The position numbers and the translations under genes were made by a program. 62,058 nucleotides of DNA from Anaerosolibacter carboniphilus. GTDB taxonomy: Bacteria; Bacillota; Clostridia; Peptostreptococcales; Thermotaleaceae. Of this stretch, positions 8,891 to 17,329 are shown one piece after another (position 1 is the first letter of the stretch; each line of letters opens with the position of its first letter). The stretch is from contig NZ_JACHEN010000032.1 in NCBI RefSeq assembly GCF_014205875.1, forward strand, positions 1 to 62,058. The letters run 5' to 3'. The notes beneath the pieces were generated by a model, which had not been told where the DNA came from, searched no databases, and saw nothing but the letters and a program-made list of their open reading frames with translations.

Positions 8891-8936
8891 TTTTTTCATG
8901 CTATAAAAAATTATACTTTTTTATAGCATGAAAAAA
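8891..8936. repeat. Perfect 20-bp inverted repeat
   Basis: Arms 8891-8910 and 8917-8936 are exact reverse complements separated by 6 nt. The right arm's A-run doubles as the T-run of the riboswitch terminator on the minus strand. It would form a second hairpin in read-through transcripts. Confidence 0.8.
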
Positions 8937-8972
8937 ACCTGCTTATAGATCGATAAAGGCCTCTATAGCAGG
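8931..8972 (-). terminator. Riboswitch-controlled intrinsic terminator
   Basis: Minus strand: CCTGCT-ATAGA stem (8972-8962) pairs with TCTAT-AAGCAGG (8949-8938, one bulge) and is followed by seven Ts. Its loop (8960-8952) is perfectly complementary over 9 nt to the 5' side of the riboswitch (9074-9066), a likely antiterminator. Confidence 0.85.
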
Positions 8973-8989
8973 AGTATTCTCTTACTATT

Positions 8990-9074
8990 TCAAATGGCAG
9001 CTTGGCAATCATCGTTTCGTCAACCTTAGACCCATAGCTTTGCGTCCTTATCTTTCGATAAGTTTGCCTTTATC
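8990..9074 (-). promoter_or_regulatory. Cyclic di-GMP-I (GEMM) riboswitch
   Basis: The minus strand matches the GEMM-I consensus step by step: GGCAAAC, a TTATC-GAAA-GATAA hairpin with the GAAA tetraloop, GGACGCAAAGCTA, GGGTCTAAGG, a second hairpin, and the closing ATTGCCAAGCTGCC. This is the class that binds c-di-GMP. It lies between a strong promoter (9122-9150) and a terminator (8931-8972) ahead of the HD-GYP phosphodiesterase gene. The 5' strand of P1 can alternatively pair with the terminator loop, so ligand binding should favour termination (OFF switch); that direction is inference. Confidence 0.95.
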
Positions 9075-9121
9075 ATGTGTTTTCTTTTCATTAAGACTGC
9101 AAATAATTCTCATCTATAGTT

Positions 9122-9150
9122 ATTTTACCAATGGTGTAAAATTTTGTCAA
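9122..9150 (-). promoter_or_regulatory. Promoter of the riboswitch/HD-GYP transcript
   Basis: Minus strand TTGACA (9150-9145), 17-nt spacer, TAAAAT (9127-9122), about 45 bp upstream of the aptamer. Near-consensus vegetative promoter. Confidence 0.85.
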
Positions 9151-9227
9151 CATCTGTAGGTAAATTTATTCATTTTTTTTCATTACACATCTTTATATTT
9201 TCAAAAATAATGTAAATAATAAAAAAA

Positions 9228-10223
9228 TTATTTTTTACGAATAAGAATTTTTTCTGCAATTTCACTGAGATTATACCTACTATTTGAATCTTTTATGTTC
9301 TTCAGCGCTTCTTTGGCTATTCTTACAGAATTCACTGCATCCTTATGAGCTTCCTCCAAGGCATAACTATCCTGTAAAAGCCTTAAAATCTCTTTATAGG
9401 CATCTTCAGTAAAACCATACTTTTCAAAAATTCTTTCTAAACCTCTTTTGTATTCCTCCTGCATCATGAGCTTTAACACAGGCAATGTTATATTTCCTTC
9501 TTTTAAATCACTACCCACGGGTTTACCTAAAATTACTGGATCCCCTGTGAAATCCAATATATCATCAATAATCTGAAAAGCATAACCAATATGAGTACCA
9601 TAAATTTTTAACGCATCTATTTCTTTATCTGTTGCCCCTCCTGCAATGGCTCCAGCCTGACAACAAGCTGCGATGAGTGCCCCAGTCTTTTTATAGATTC
9701 TTTCGTAATAATCCTCTACAGACTGGTTGAAGTTAAACCGATTGTCTGCCTGAACAATTTCTCCATCACACATCTCTGTAATGGCTTCCACTACTAGATT
9801 CATAGAAGGAATCAGCTGATTCGCGGCTAAAATTTCAAATGCCTTCGCAAAGAGATAATCTCCCACCAAGACAGATGTAAGATTTCCTTTTTCTGCATTC
9901 AAAGAGGGTTTATTTCGTCTTATATTTGATTCATCGATAATATCATCATGTACCAAAGAAGCCATATGTATTAATTCAAAGGCAGCTGCAGTCTTAATTA
10001 CTTTTTCATTTAATGTACCAAAGCATTGGGCAGTATTTAATACCAATAAAGGACGAAGTCTTTTCCCTCCTGCCCCAATAAGATCAAAGCAAATTTTTTG
10101 GGTTTGCCCTCCATTAGCTGAGACTGTATTATACAAAACTTCCTCCACTTGATCTAAACCTTGAATGTTATAAAAATCAAATTTTTTATCTTTTATTCGT
10201 TCTTTTCCAGTAACGCTGCTCAA
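9228..10223 (-). CDS. hepT: Long-chain polyprenyl diphosphate synthase (heptaprenyl/octaprenyl type)
   Basis: 331 aa. It condenses isopentenyl diphosphate units onto an allylic diphosphate to give a C35-C40 chain for menaquinone side chains or other terpenoids. First Asp-rich motif VHDDIIDE with the following RRNKPSLN, and second motif FQIIDDILDF with GKPVGSDLKEG, are intact. The TTG at 10223 is taken as start since GGAGG lies 7 nt upstream. The closest functional type appears to be HepT, the catalytic subunit of heptaprenyl synthase, but chain length cannot be read from sequence alone and no HepS partner is in the window. It could feed YtpB (7062-8135). Confidence 0.88.
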   Translation of the reverse strand: MSSVTGKERIKDKKFDFYNIQGLDQVEEVLYNTVSANGGQTQKICFDLIGAGGKRLRPLLVLNTAQCFGTLNEKVIKTAAAFELIHMASLVHDDIIDESNIRRNKPSLNAEKGNLTSVLVGDYLFAKAFEILAANQLIPSMNLVVEAITEMCDGEIVQADNRFNFNQSVEDYYERIYKKTGALIAACCQAGAIAGGATDKEIDALKIYGTHIGYAFQIIDDILDFTGDPVILGKPVGSDLKEGNITLPVLKLMMQEEYKRGLERIFEKYGFTEDAYKEILRLLQDSYALEEAHKDAVNSVRIAKEALKNIKDSNSRYNLSEIAEKILIRKK

Positions 10224-10334
10224 GTTATTTCCTCCTTAATCATGCATGTATTATTCATTATTGTCTTTATATGATGCTACTAAACCCCTGATAAGGAGTT
10301 ATGAGTGTAAAAAAGTAAATATTTCCTTCGCAAT

Positions 10335-10662
10335 AAATAAAATATGCGACATATCGTAGTCAACCGTTCTGAATCATTGCTGCCCGTAATCGGAACGCCA
10401 CAAAGGGCGTTCCGATTACGGGCAGCAATGATAGTTGGAGTGGTATCTAAGGTCTGTGGGCGATTCATGAATCCCCCCTACCAATGTGTACAGTATCTCG
10501 TAGGGATCGGCACTCTCTGTCGTTTCGTGGTTTTGAATCCCTATCTTTTTCGGAACAGAGGGCATCGTTCCCTACACAAAACATGATTTTTTATGGTTTT
10601 GTAGGGTTGGACGACCCTGTCCAACCGTTATTGTTATGTCGCATTTATCTACAAATATGCCT
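10335..10662. mobile_element. MITE-like palindromic repeat element, copy 1
   Basis: A non-coding segment bounded by imperfect inverted ends (ATATGCGACATA at 10341-10352 and TTATGTCGCAT near 10634-10644). Inside are a 27-bp perfect hairpin and several GTAGGG-plus-palindrome units, e.g. GGGCGATTCATGAATC (10463-10478) and GTAGGGTTGGACGACCC near 10600. Related units and ends occur at 40425-40545 and 42352-42487. No transposase is encoded, so it would depend on one elsewhere. Boundaries are approximate. Confidence 0.6.
10373..10432. repeat. 27-bp perfect inverted repeat hairpin
   Basis: Arms 10373-10399 and 10406-10432 are exact reverse complements around a 6-nt loop (ACAAAG). The GC-rich stem lies inside the MITE-like element. 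Confidence 0.9.
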
Positions 10663-10694
10663 CATCTTATTATGGTATCCAACTTTAAATGAGA

Positions 10695-10737
10695 TAAAAA
10701 AAAAGAACTCCTTTGGCGTTAACCATTAGGAGTTCTT
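10695..10737 (-). terminator. Terminator of the 61-aa gene
   Basis: Stem AAGAACTCCT (10703-10712) with AGGAGTTCTT (10728-10737), followed on the minus strand by a run of nine Ts. It supports the small upstream gene being real. Confidence 0.85.
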
Positions 10738-10761
10738 GTATATTTCAAATCATCATCAAAC

Positions 10762-10947
10762 CTAAATATTCAAATTCTTTAAAATACGATAAAACACATT
10801 TCGGCTTTTTCTCTTTTCTTCATACTTTCTCTCAATTTCTTCCCGATCCCTCATTCTAATAATATAACTATCTACCCTGCTTACATAATGATGACCAGTA
10901 GTTGTTTCCTCACTCCAATGTCGTAGCTTTAAACCCGCCTTTTCCAT
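10762..10947 (-). CDS. Small basic protein of unknown function
   Basis: 61 aa, very rich in Arg, Lys and Glu, no membrane segment; the C-terminal half (REEIERKYEEKRKSR) looks helical and charged. I do not recognise the family. Support comes from a GAGGGTGG site about 9 nt before the ATG, a strong terminator 25 bp after the stop, and isolation between the liv operon and the MITE-like element with no competing frame. Function unknown. Confidence 0.5.
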   Translation of the reverse strand: MEKAGLKLRHWSEETTTGHHYVSRVDSYIIRMRDREEIERKYEEKRKSRNVFYRILKNLNI

Positions 10948-11176
10948 TTCCCATCCACCCTCTTTTGTTTATCTGTAATATAATATTTTCGCTACTCACA
11001 AAGGGTTTCCTTTAAGTTTTTATAGACAAATTCCTTGATATATCAACATCTTCGTAGATTTATGGTGTTTTATGTCTGTATTGTTTTTCTACTTATTTCC
11101 CAGGAAATAGACAATCTTCTACACTTCATAAATCACTAAAAAATAAGAACCAGAGGTCTCCCTCCAGTTCCAAAAT

Positions 11177-11887
11177 TTATTTTGCCTCTCCAAGGTAGGC
11201 ATTTTTCACTTCTTCGTTTGTCAATAGTTCTTTACCTGGTCCTTCCAGCACGATGGTTCCGGTTTCCAATACATAACCATAATCCGCAACCTCCAGAGCT
11301 GCCTTGGCATTTTGTTCTATCAATAAAATCGTCATACCTTGGCGATGGATTTCTTTAATGATATTAAAAATTTCTTTTACCAACAAAGGTGCCAATCCCA
11401 AAGAAGGCTCATCCATCATCAATAGCTTTGGCTTTGTCATGAGACCACGTCCCACAGCTAACATTTGCTGCTCACCACCAGACATAGTTCCTGCCTTCTG
11501 CCACAATCGTTCCTTTAATCGTGGGAATAGTTCGTAAACCCATTCCATATCCTTCTTAATTTCATCCTTATCAGATCTACAATATGCACCTAAAATAAGA
11601 TTTTCCTCCACCGTAAGGTTGGCAAAAACCCTTCTACCTTCGGGTACCAGTACAATGCCTTTTTCTACGATATCCTTGGTCTTATACTTTGTCAATTCTT
11701 CACCTTGATGCCGAATAGACCCTTGGGACGGTTTTGTAATCCCCATAATACTCCGTAAAGTTGTACTTTTTCCAGCCCCATTGGCACCAATCAATGTGAT
11801 AATTTTGTTGTCCGGTATATCAATATTAATCCCTCGAAGGGCATGAATACCTCCATAATGAACATTTAGATTTTGAATATGCAACAT
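11177..11887 (-). CDS. livF: Branched-chain amino acid ABC transporter, ATP-binding protein LivF
   Basis: 236 aa, one of two ATPases that energise uptake of Leu/Ile/Val-type amino acids at the inner face of the membrane. Walker A GANGAGKST, signature MSGGEQQ, Walker B LLMMDEPSLG and the switch His region (LIEQNA) are intact. It has the LivF pattern of a short ATPase without the extra C-terminal LivG extension. It abuts livG with no gap (livG stop immediately precedes the livF ATG) and is the last gene of livHMGF; the stretch downstream is AT-rich without a clear strong hairpin. Confidence 0.95.
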   Translation of the reverse strand: MLHIQNLNVHYGGIHALRGINIDIPDNKIITLIGANGAGKSTTLRSIMGITKPSQGSIRHQGEELTKYKTKDIVEKGIVLVPEGRRVFANLTVEENLILGAYCRSDKDEIKKDMEWVYELFPRLKERLWQKAGTMSGGEQQMLAVGRGLMTKPKLLMMDEPSLGLAPLLVKEIFNIIKEIHRQGMTILLIEQNAKAALEVADYGYVLETGTIVLEGPGKELLTNEEVKNAYLGEAK

Positions 11888-12661
11888 CTAATCCACCCCC
11901 AAATATGCTTCAATAACCTTTTCATTGTTCTGAATTTCACTGGGGGTTCCCTGTGCAATGGTTACACCATGATCCAATACAAAAATTCTTTCACAGATCC
12001 CCATAACCACCTGCATATGATGCTCAATCATAAAGATTGTCAACTTAAACCGATCTCGTATATCTGCAATAAAATCCATCAGTTCTAAAGATTCCTTTGG
12101 ATTCATCCCCGCCGCAGGTTCATCCAATAGTAACACCTTTGGATTTGTAGCCAAAGCTCTGGCAATTTCCAATCTCCTTTGCTTTCCATAGGGTAAAGAT
12201 GTTGATTTTTCATGCATTAGATCTTGTAAACCTACCTCTTCTAATAAATGGATAGATTTTTCATACATTGCTTTTTCTTCTTTTCTGTAATTAGGAAGCG
12301 TCAACATGGCAGAAAACACATCAGATTTTAATCGAAGATGATTTGCAATAAGTACATTATCCAATACGGATAACTCCTTAAATAATCTTATATTCTGAAA
12401 GGTTCTTGCCACTCCCAGCTTTGTGATTTCATCTGGCCTATATTTGGTGATATCCACTGCACTCTTATCATCCTGAAAAAACACGCTTCCTTCTGTAGGC
12501 TTATATACCCCTGTAATCATATTAAATGCTGTCGTCTTTCCAGCACCATTTGGCCCAATTAATCCTACGATTTCTCCTTCATTTAAGGTCATATCAAATT
12601 GGGATACTGCTACCAGACCGCCAAATCGCATGGTGATATTGTCTACTTTTAAAATACTCAT
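11888..12661 (-). CDS. livG: Branched-chain amino acid ABC transporter, ATP-binding protein LivG
   Basis: 257 aa ATPase partner of LivF. Walker A GPNGAGKTT, the diverged signature LPYGKQRRLEIARAL, Walker B VLLLDEPAAGMNP and MIEHHMQVVMGICERIFVLD are the recognisable LivG blocks. The start codon overlaps the livM stop by 4 bp (ATGA), so translation is coupled. It acts as the second cytosolic nucleotide-binding subunit under the LivH-LivM channel. Confidence 0.95.
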   Translation of the reverse strand: MSILKVDNITMRFGGLVAVSQFDMTLNEGEIVGLIGPNGAGKTTAFNMITGVYKPTEGSVFFQDDKSAVDITKYRPDEITKLGVARTFQNIRLFKELSVLDNVLIANHLRLKSDVFSAMLTLPNYRKEEKAMYEKSIHLLEEVGLQDLMHEKSTSLPYGKQRRLEIARALATNPKVLLLDEPAAGMNPKESLELMDFIADIRDRFKLTIFMIEHHMQVVMGICERIFVLDHGVTIAQGTPSEIQNNEKVIEAYLGVD

Positions 12662-13722
12662 TGTCTCACTTCCTTTTTTGGAGTCTTTTTAAAGCCTTTG
12701 ATCTTGGAAAACCAATCCCAAGAAAATTCATTGGTTCCCATCAACCCCTGCTGATAGAATAAAATTACAATCATTAAAAGAAGAGAGAAAATTACCATAC
12801 GCATTCCTGGTATTCCTTTAATCTGTACAAATCCTAAATTAATGTTTTCATCTAATACACGCAGTACCTCCATGGCCACAGTAACAACGACCGCTGAAAT
12901 TGTGGTTCCTGTAATACTACCAATACCACCTAGCACAACAATCAATAATATATTGAAGGTCAATACAAATCGGAACATATTGGGATCAATGGTTCCCAAT
13001 AGATTTCCCAAGAGTGCCCCTCCAACACCAGCAAAGAAAGCTCCCATGATAAAGGACATTACCTTATGCTTAAATAGACTAATTCCCATGGCTTCTGCTG
13101 CAATCTCATCTTCACGAATGGCTTTGAATGCTCTTCCGTAGCTGCTCTTAATCAAAAACACCATAAATAGAATAGTCACTATGGCAGTACCCCAACTCCA
13201 CCAAACATTGGTATGGGTAGGCAAACCCTTTAATCCTAATGCCCCGTTGGTCACACTTTGTATATTTACAAAGACAACGCGAATAATTTCACTAAATCCT
13301 AATGTAGCAATGGCCAGATAGTCATCTTTCAACTTTAGCACTGGACTACCAATTAAAAATCCCACAAGAGCTGTTACAACCCCTGCCATAAGTAATGCTG
13401 GCAGAAAAGGCCATTCCACCTTTGCTAGAAAAGGAACGATGGGTTTCATGAAAAAATTCATTTCTTTCATAGCAGGGGGCATGGTCAAAAGTCCAGCTGT
13501 ATAGGCACCTACAGCCATAAACCCTGCATGACCTAGAGAAAACAATCCCGTAAACCCATTAATTAGATTCATACTCAATCCTAGTACTACATAAATACCA
13601 CATAGATTTAGTATTTTCTTCTGGTAGGGATCGAAGGTTTTATTGAGTATAAAAAGTAAGATGATAAAACCAAGGATCGCTCCGATATTTAATAATATTT
13701 TTTGTTTTTTCATCGCCATCAC
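12658..13722 (-). CDS. livM: Branched-chain amino acid ABC transporter permease LivM
   Basis: 354 aa, about nine hydrophobic segments. The family block LINGFTGLFSLGHAGFMAVGAY lies near residues 55-80 and the conserved EAA-like loop (RAIREDEIAAEAMGI) near 195-210, where LivG/LivF dock. It forms the transmembrane channel with LivH. The reading frame begins right after the livH stop; the ATG a few codons inside is better spaced from GTAGGTG, so the true N terminus may be 1-3 residues shorter. Confidence 0.94.
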   Translation of the reverse strand: MMAMKKQKILLNIGAILGFIILLFILNKTFDPYQKKILNLCGIYVVLGLSMNLINGFTGLFSLGHAGFMAVGAYTAGLLTMPPAMKEMNFFMKPIVPFLAKVEWPFLPALLMAGVVTALVGFLIGSPVLKLKDDYLAIATLGFSEIIRVVFVNIQSVTNGALGLKGLPTHTNVWWSWGTAIVTILFMVFLIKSSYGRAFKAIREDEIAAEAMGISLFKHKVMSFIMGAFFAGVGGALLGNLLGTIDPNMFRFVLTFNILLIVVLGGIGSITGTTISAVVVTVAMEVLRVLDENINLGFVQIKGIPGMRMVIFSLLLMIVILFYQQGLMGTNEFSWDWFSKIKGFKKTPKKEVRQ

Positions 13723-14619
13723 CTACACTTTCTCTGACAACTTCTGTCCCATTAAACCAGTAGGCTTAATCAACAGAATGACAATCAAAAGTACAAAGGC
13801 AAAAGCATCTCGATACCCAGTGAGTTCAGGAAGCAAAGCCACCAGCATAATTTCTCCTAATCCTAAGATAAAGCCACCCAGCACAGCACCTCGTATATCT
13901 CCAATACCTCCTACTACAGCAGCAATAAAACATTTTAATCCTGGCATAAGTCCCATAAGAGGCTCAAGCTTTGGAAATTTTAGCCCCCACATGATGCCAC
14001 CTACTGCGGCCAAAACAGAACCAATACCGAAGGTTAGAGATATAATTTTATCTACATCTATAGCCATCAATCTAGAGGCTTCGTAGTCCTTAGAAACAGC
14101 CCTCATGGCCATACCTGTTTTTGTGTTATTTATAAAATAAACCAGACCAATCAATAGTACGATGGTAATGGTAGGTATAAAAAAGTTAATACTAACCACA
14201 GACACACCACTGATGTTGAATACTTTATTGAACATCGGTGGAATAGGAAACGCTTTAGGTCTGCCACCGAAAACAACAATAGCCAAGTTCTCTATTAAAA
14301 AAGAAACCCCTATGGCAGAAATCAAAACAGAAATCCTTGGCGAATTTCTTAATGGCCGATACGCTGCTTTCTCTACCAACCTACCAAAGAAATATGTAAA
14401 AATAATTGCTACTGGAAAAGCGATCCACCATAGCTGCATGCCTAATAATATCACTGCATAAAAAGCCACATAGGTAGCGATCATAAAAATATCTCCATGG
14501 GCAAAATTTATTAACCTTAGAATCCCATAAACCATTGTATAGCCTATGGCAATCAGAGCATATAAACTTCCCAAAGACATACCATTGGTTAAATGCTGCA
14601 TAAATGCTTGAAAAGTCAT
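13723..14619 (-). CDS. livH: Branched-chain amino acid ABC transporter permease LivH
   Basis: 298 aa from ATG at 14619, chosen because GGGGGGATAGGAAG precedes it; an 18-residue longer reading starts without a site and is hydrophilic. Hydrophobic permease with the typical LivH opening (MSLGSLYALIAIGYTMVYG) and the ATPase-docking loop AVSKDYEASRLMAIDVD. It pairs with LivM. First gene of livHMGF; a hairpin separates it from the binding-protein gene livJ upstream, so the permease genes are probably expressed at a lower level than the binding protein. Confidence 0.94.
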   Translation of the reverse strand: MTFQAFMQHLTNGMSLGSLYALIAIGYTMVYGILRLINFAHGDIFMIATYVAFYAVILLGMQLWWIAFPVAIIFTYFFGRLVEKAAYRPLRNSPRISVLISAIGVSFLIENLAIVVFGGRPKAFPIPPMFNKVFNISGVSVVSINFFIPTITIVLLIGLVYFINNTKTGMAMRAVSKDYEASRLMAIDVDKIISLTFGIGSVLAAVGGIMWGLKFPKLEPLMGLMPGLKCFIAAVVGGIGDIRGAVLGGFILGLGEIMLVALLPELTGYRDAFAFVLLIVILLIKPTGLMGQKLSEKV

Positions 14620-14732
14620 CTTCCTATCCCCCCATATTTTTTTATCTACCTTAAGCGTTTTCCCGTCATCCATCCTAACACTTAAAGATTATGCAATCAT
14701 CCTATTCCATCGATTTATATATTGAAACAACG

Positions 14733-14756
14733 GGACTTCCATGATCATGGAAGTCC
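14733..14756 (-). terminator. Attenuating hairpin between livJ and livH
   Basis: A perfect 24-bp palindrome (GGACTTCCATGA and its complement) directly after the livJ stop. The following T-run is weak, as expected for partial read-through from a highly expressed binding-protein gene into the permease operon. Confidence 0.6.
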
Positions 14757-14762
14757 ACTGGG

Positions 14763-15947
14763 CTACTCATTTATAAATGTTACATACTTAAAGCGGCCAT
14801 TTTCAATTTTTTTAATGACAGCACTTTTTCTTGTATTTCCATCGGAATCCAAGGTAATACTGCCTGTAGCTCCTTTAAAATGAACTGTCTCTGCCAGTGC
14901 AGCCTTAATCTTTTCAGGATTCACTGAGTTTGCTCTTTCTATGGCATTGATTAACACCATATAGGCGTCAAATCCTAAGGCACCAAAGGCATTAGGAGCC
15001 TTACCATACTGTTTTTGATAGGCTTCTATAAATTGATTTGACATCTCTGTAATCGGTGTCTCAGCCGTAAAATGGGTGCTGAAGGTAGCGCCTTCAACTT
15101 CAGGTCCGCCTATTTCCATAAAGTTATAAGTCTCCCAAGTATCTCCCCCAATGATAGGTATTTTAATACCAAACTGCCTAGCTTGTTTGATGAACATGGC
15201 TGATTCCATATAGTTTCCCGGTACAAAAATCACGTCTGCTTCTACATCTTTAATGCTTTCTAACTGTTCTTCAAAATCACTTTCACCAGAAACGTAGGGT
15301 ACTACCGAAATAATGCTTTTTTCATTTCCAGTCAATTCCTTAAATGATTCCATAAAATATTGGCTTAATCCCAAAGAGTATTCCTGGGTTGTATCCTGTA
15401 CAATAATGGCTTTCTGTGCACCTAATTCCCTTGCAGCATAATTGGCCATGACCGTCCCCTGAAAAGGATCCATGAAGCACACACGAAAATAATAGGGATT
15501 GTTGTATGTCACTTGAGGATTTGTAGGTGAACATCCCACCGTAGGTATTTTCACCTTTTTAACAACTTCCCCCGCTGCGATGGACAATGAACTTCCATAG
15601 CTGCCAATGAGGGCGTTCACATTCTCCTCATGGACAAGCTTTGTTACAGCTTTGGCAGCCACTGACTTATCACTCTTATTATCTTCAATAACCAATTCAA
15701 CCTTCTTTCCCAAAACCTCAGGATATAGCTGTTGAGCCAATTGAATACCTTCTAAGGTCATCTGTCCCCCTGAAGCAGCGCCTCCGGTAAGAGGTTCAAA
15801 AACACCTATTTTGATTACCTCAGAACGCTTTTTTTCTATATCTAAATCCTGTCCTAACCTTTCTTCCGTCGATCCAATAATACCTCTAACACCAAGGGAT
15901 AATAGAATAATGCATATCAATAAAAATAAAGCCGTTCTTCCTTTCAT
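14763..15947 (-). CDS. livJ: Branched-chain amino acid ABC transporter substrate-binding protein
   Basis: 394 aa, type I periplasmic-binding-protein fold of the Leu/Ile/Val family (IKIGVFEPLTGGAASGG opening, GSYGSSLSIAAG, and GDTWETY blocks). The N terminus has two basic residues and a hydrophobic stretch of about 20 residues. No lipobox Cys follows at the expected place, so the protein may be held by an uncleaved N-terminal helix or by another mechanism; most Gram-positive homologues are lipoproteins. First gene of the liv cluster, with its own promoter at 16027-16055. Ligand could be another amino acid or amide; specificity is not readable here. Confidence 0.92.
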   Translation of the reverse strand: MKGRTALFLLICIILLSLGVRGIIGSTEERLGQDLDIEKKRSEVIKIGVFEPLTGGAASGGQMTLEGIQLAQQLYPEVLGKKVELVIEDNKSDKSVAAKAVTKLVHEENVNALIGSYGSSLSIAAGEVVKKVKIPTVGCSPTNPQVTYNNPYYFRVCFMDPFQGTVMANYAARELGAQKAIIVQDTTQEYSLGLSQYFMESFKELTGNEKSIISVVPYVSGESDFEEQLESIKDVEADVIFVPGNYMESAMFIKQARQFGIKIPIIGGDTWETYNFMEIGGPEVEGATFSTHFTAETPITEMSNQFIEAYQKQYGKAPNAFGALGFDAYMVLINAIERANSVNPEKIKAALAETVHFKGATGSITLDSDGNTRKSAVIKKIENGRFKYVTFINE

Positions 15948-16026
15948 AGGCTTTATGCATCCCCCTTAATTTACTCAATTTTTTTATTTTTCCTCCTTTT
16001 TAAAATTATTTGAACATATTAACTAT

Positions 16027-16055
16027 ATTTTAAGTTTTTGTAACATTTTTGTCAA
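16027..16055 (-). promoter_or_regulatory. liv operon promoter
   Basis: Minus strand TTGACA (16055-16050), 17-nt spacer, TAAAAT (16032-16027), about 80 bp before the livJ start. Confidence 0.8.
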
Positions 16056-16255
16056 CATAATTCCCCTTCCATTCCTTTGCCAAATTTCTATTCATGCATC
16101 ATATCAACAGTTTTTTTCCTTTATTATATTTTGCCTTGTGAACATACTGTTTTATAGAATAGAATATATATATCCTTTAATCTAAGGATGCCTTGTTTTT
16201 TGTCGGATTTGGTTATATTATATTGTAAAACTATTATTATTGGGGGTGTTTATTC

Positions 16256-17239
16256 ATGAAAAGAGTTTTTTCCGGTGTTCAACCTACTGGAAATATACAT
16301 ATTGGTAATTATCTAGGGGCCATGAAACAATTTGTTGATTTGCAGGAAGAAATGGATTGCTTCTTTTGTGTGGTGGATCTTCATTCTGTTACCTTACCAC
16401 AAGATCCTAAGAGCATTTATTCCCATACATTAGATGTGGCGTCCCTTTATTTGGCCATCGGTATTGATCCTAAAAAATCTACAATTTTTGTTCAATCCCA
16501 TGTACCAGCCCATGCAGAACTTGGCTGGCTTCTACAATGCAATTCCTATATGGGAGAGCTCAATAGAATGACCCAATTCAAGGACAAGAGCAAAGGAAGT
16601 GAGTCCGTATCTGTAGGACTATTTACTTACCCAAATTTAATGGCTGCAGATATACTTCTATATGATACTCACATTGTTCCAGTAGGAAATGATCAAAAAC
16701 AACACATTGAGCTATGCAGAGATATTGCCATTCGTTTCAATAATCGTTTTGGAGAAACCTTTGTGATACCTGAGCCTCAGATTAAAAAATCCGGTGCCAG
16801 AATCATGGCACTAGATGATCCAAGCAAAAAAATGAGTAAAAGTGCTGAAAATCCATTAAGCAGGATTACGCTGATGGATTCGCCAGAACAATTGAAGAAG
16901 GCTATCATGAAGGCAACTACCGACTCAGAAGGCCAGATACGATTTGATCTAGAAAACAAAGCAGGGGTTAGTAACCTTTTAACCATTTATAGTGAGTTTT
17001 CCGGCATGTCTATTTCCGAGTTGGAACAAAAATATGAAGGTCTTGGCTATGGCGCTCTAAAAAAAGACTTGGTAGAGGTCGTTACTGCCTCCCTTTCATC
17101 GATTCAGCAGCGTTATCATGAAATTCGAAATTCTGATGAAATCAGAAATATATTGAAAGAAGGTGCTGAAAAAGCAGAACAGGTGGCAAATATTACATTA
17201 AGACGGGTAAAGGAAAAAATGGGTTTTGTTCTGCTATAG
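16256..17239 (+). CDS. trpS: Tryptophanyl-tRNA synthetase
   Basis: 327 aa, class Ic synthetase charging tRNA-Trp. The HIGH-like motif reads GNIHIGNYLGA near residue 15 and the KMSKS loop is KKMSKSAENP near residue 190; SGVQPTG at the N terminus is typical. The ATG follows GGGGGTG. It is divergent from the liv operon, with about 300 bp between. Trp synthetases of Firmicutes are often under T-box control, but the leader here is short and lacks the T-box AGGGTGG sequence. Ends at a strong bidirectional terminator. Confidence 0.97.
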   Translation: MKRVFSGVQPTGNIHIGNYLGAMKQFVDLQEEMDCFFCVVDLHSVTLPQDPKSIYSHTLDVASLYLAIGIDPKKSTIFVQSHVPAHAELGWLLQCNSYMGELNRMTQFKDKSKGSESVSVGLFTYPNLMAADILLYDTHIVPVGNDQKQHIELCRDIAIRFNNRFGETFVIPEPQIKKSGARIMALDDPSKKMSKSAENPLSRITLMDSPEQLKKAIMKATTDSEGQIRFDLENKAGVSNLLTIYSEFSGMSISELEQKYEGLGYGALKKDLVEVVTASLSSIQQRYHEIRNSDEIRNILKEGAEKAEQVANITLRRVKEKMGFVLL

Positions 17240-17241
17240 AT

Positions 17242-17282
17242 AAAAAAATAGCATGTTGCTTTAAGCAACATGCTATTTTTTT
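17242..17282. terminator. Bidirectional terminator trpS/sigB
   Basis: AAAAAAATAGCATGTTGC stem with its exact complement around TTTAA; A- and T-runs on both flanks. It lies between the convergent trpS and sigB genes. Confidence 0.9.
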
Positions 17283-17329
17283 ATCTATAAATTCAAAAAA
17301 GAAAAAACACTATAGAATCTGTAGTTTTT

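Noticed and set aside
16056..16255. T-box leader for trpS
   Set aside because: No AGGGTGG T-box sequence or antiterminator/terminator pair; the leader is too short.
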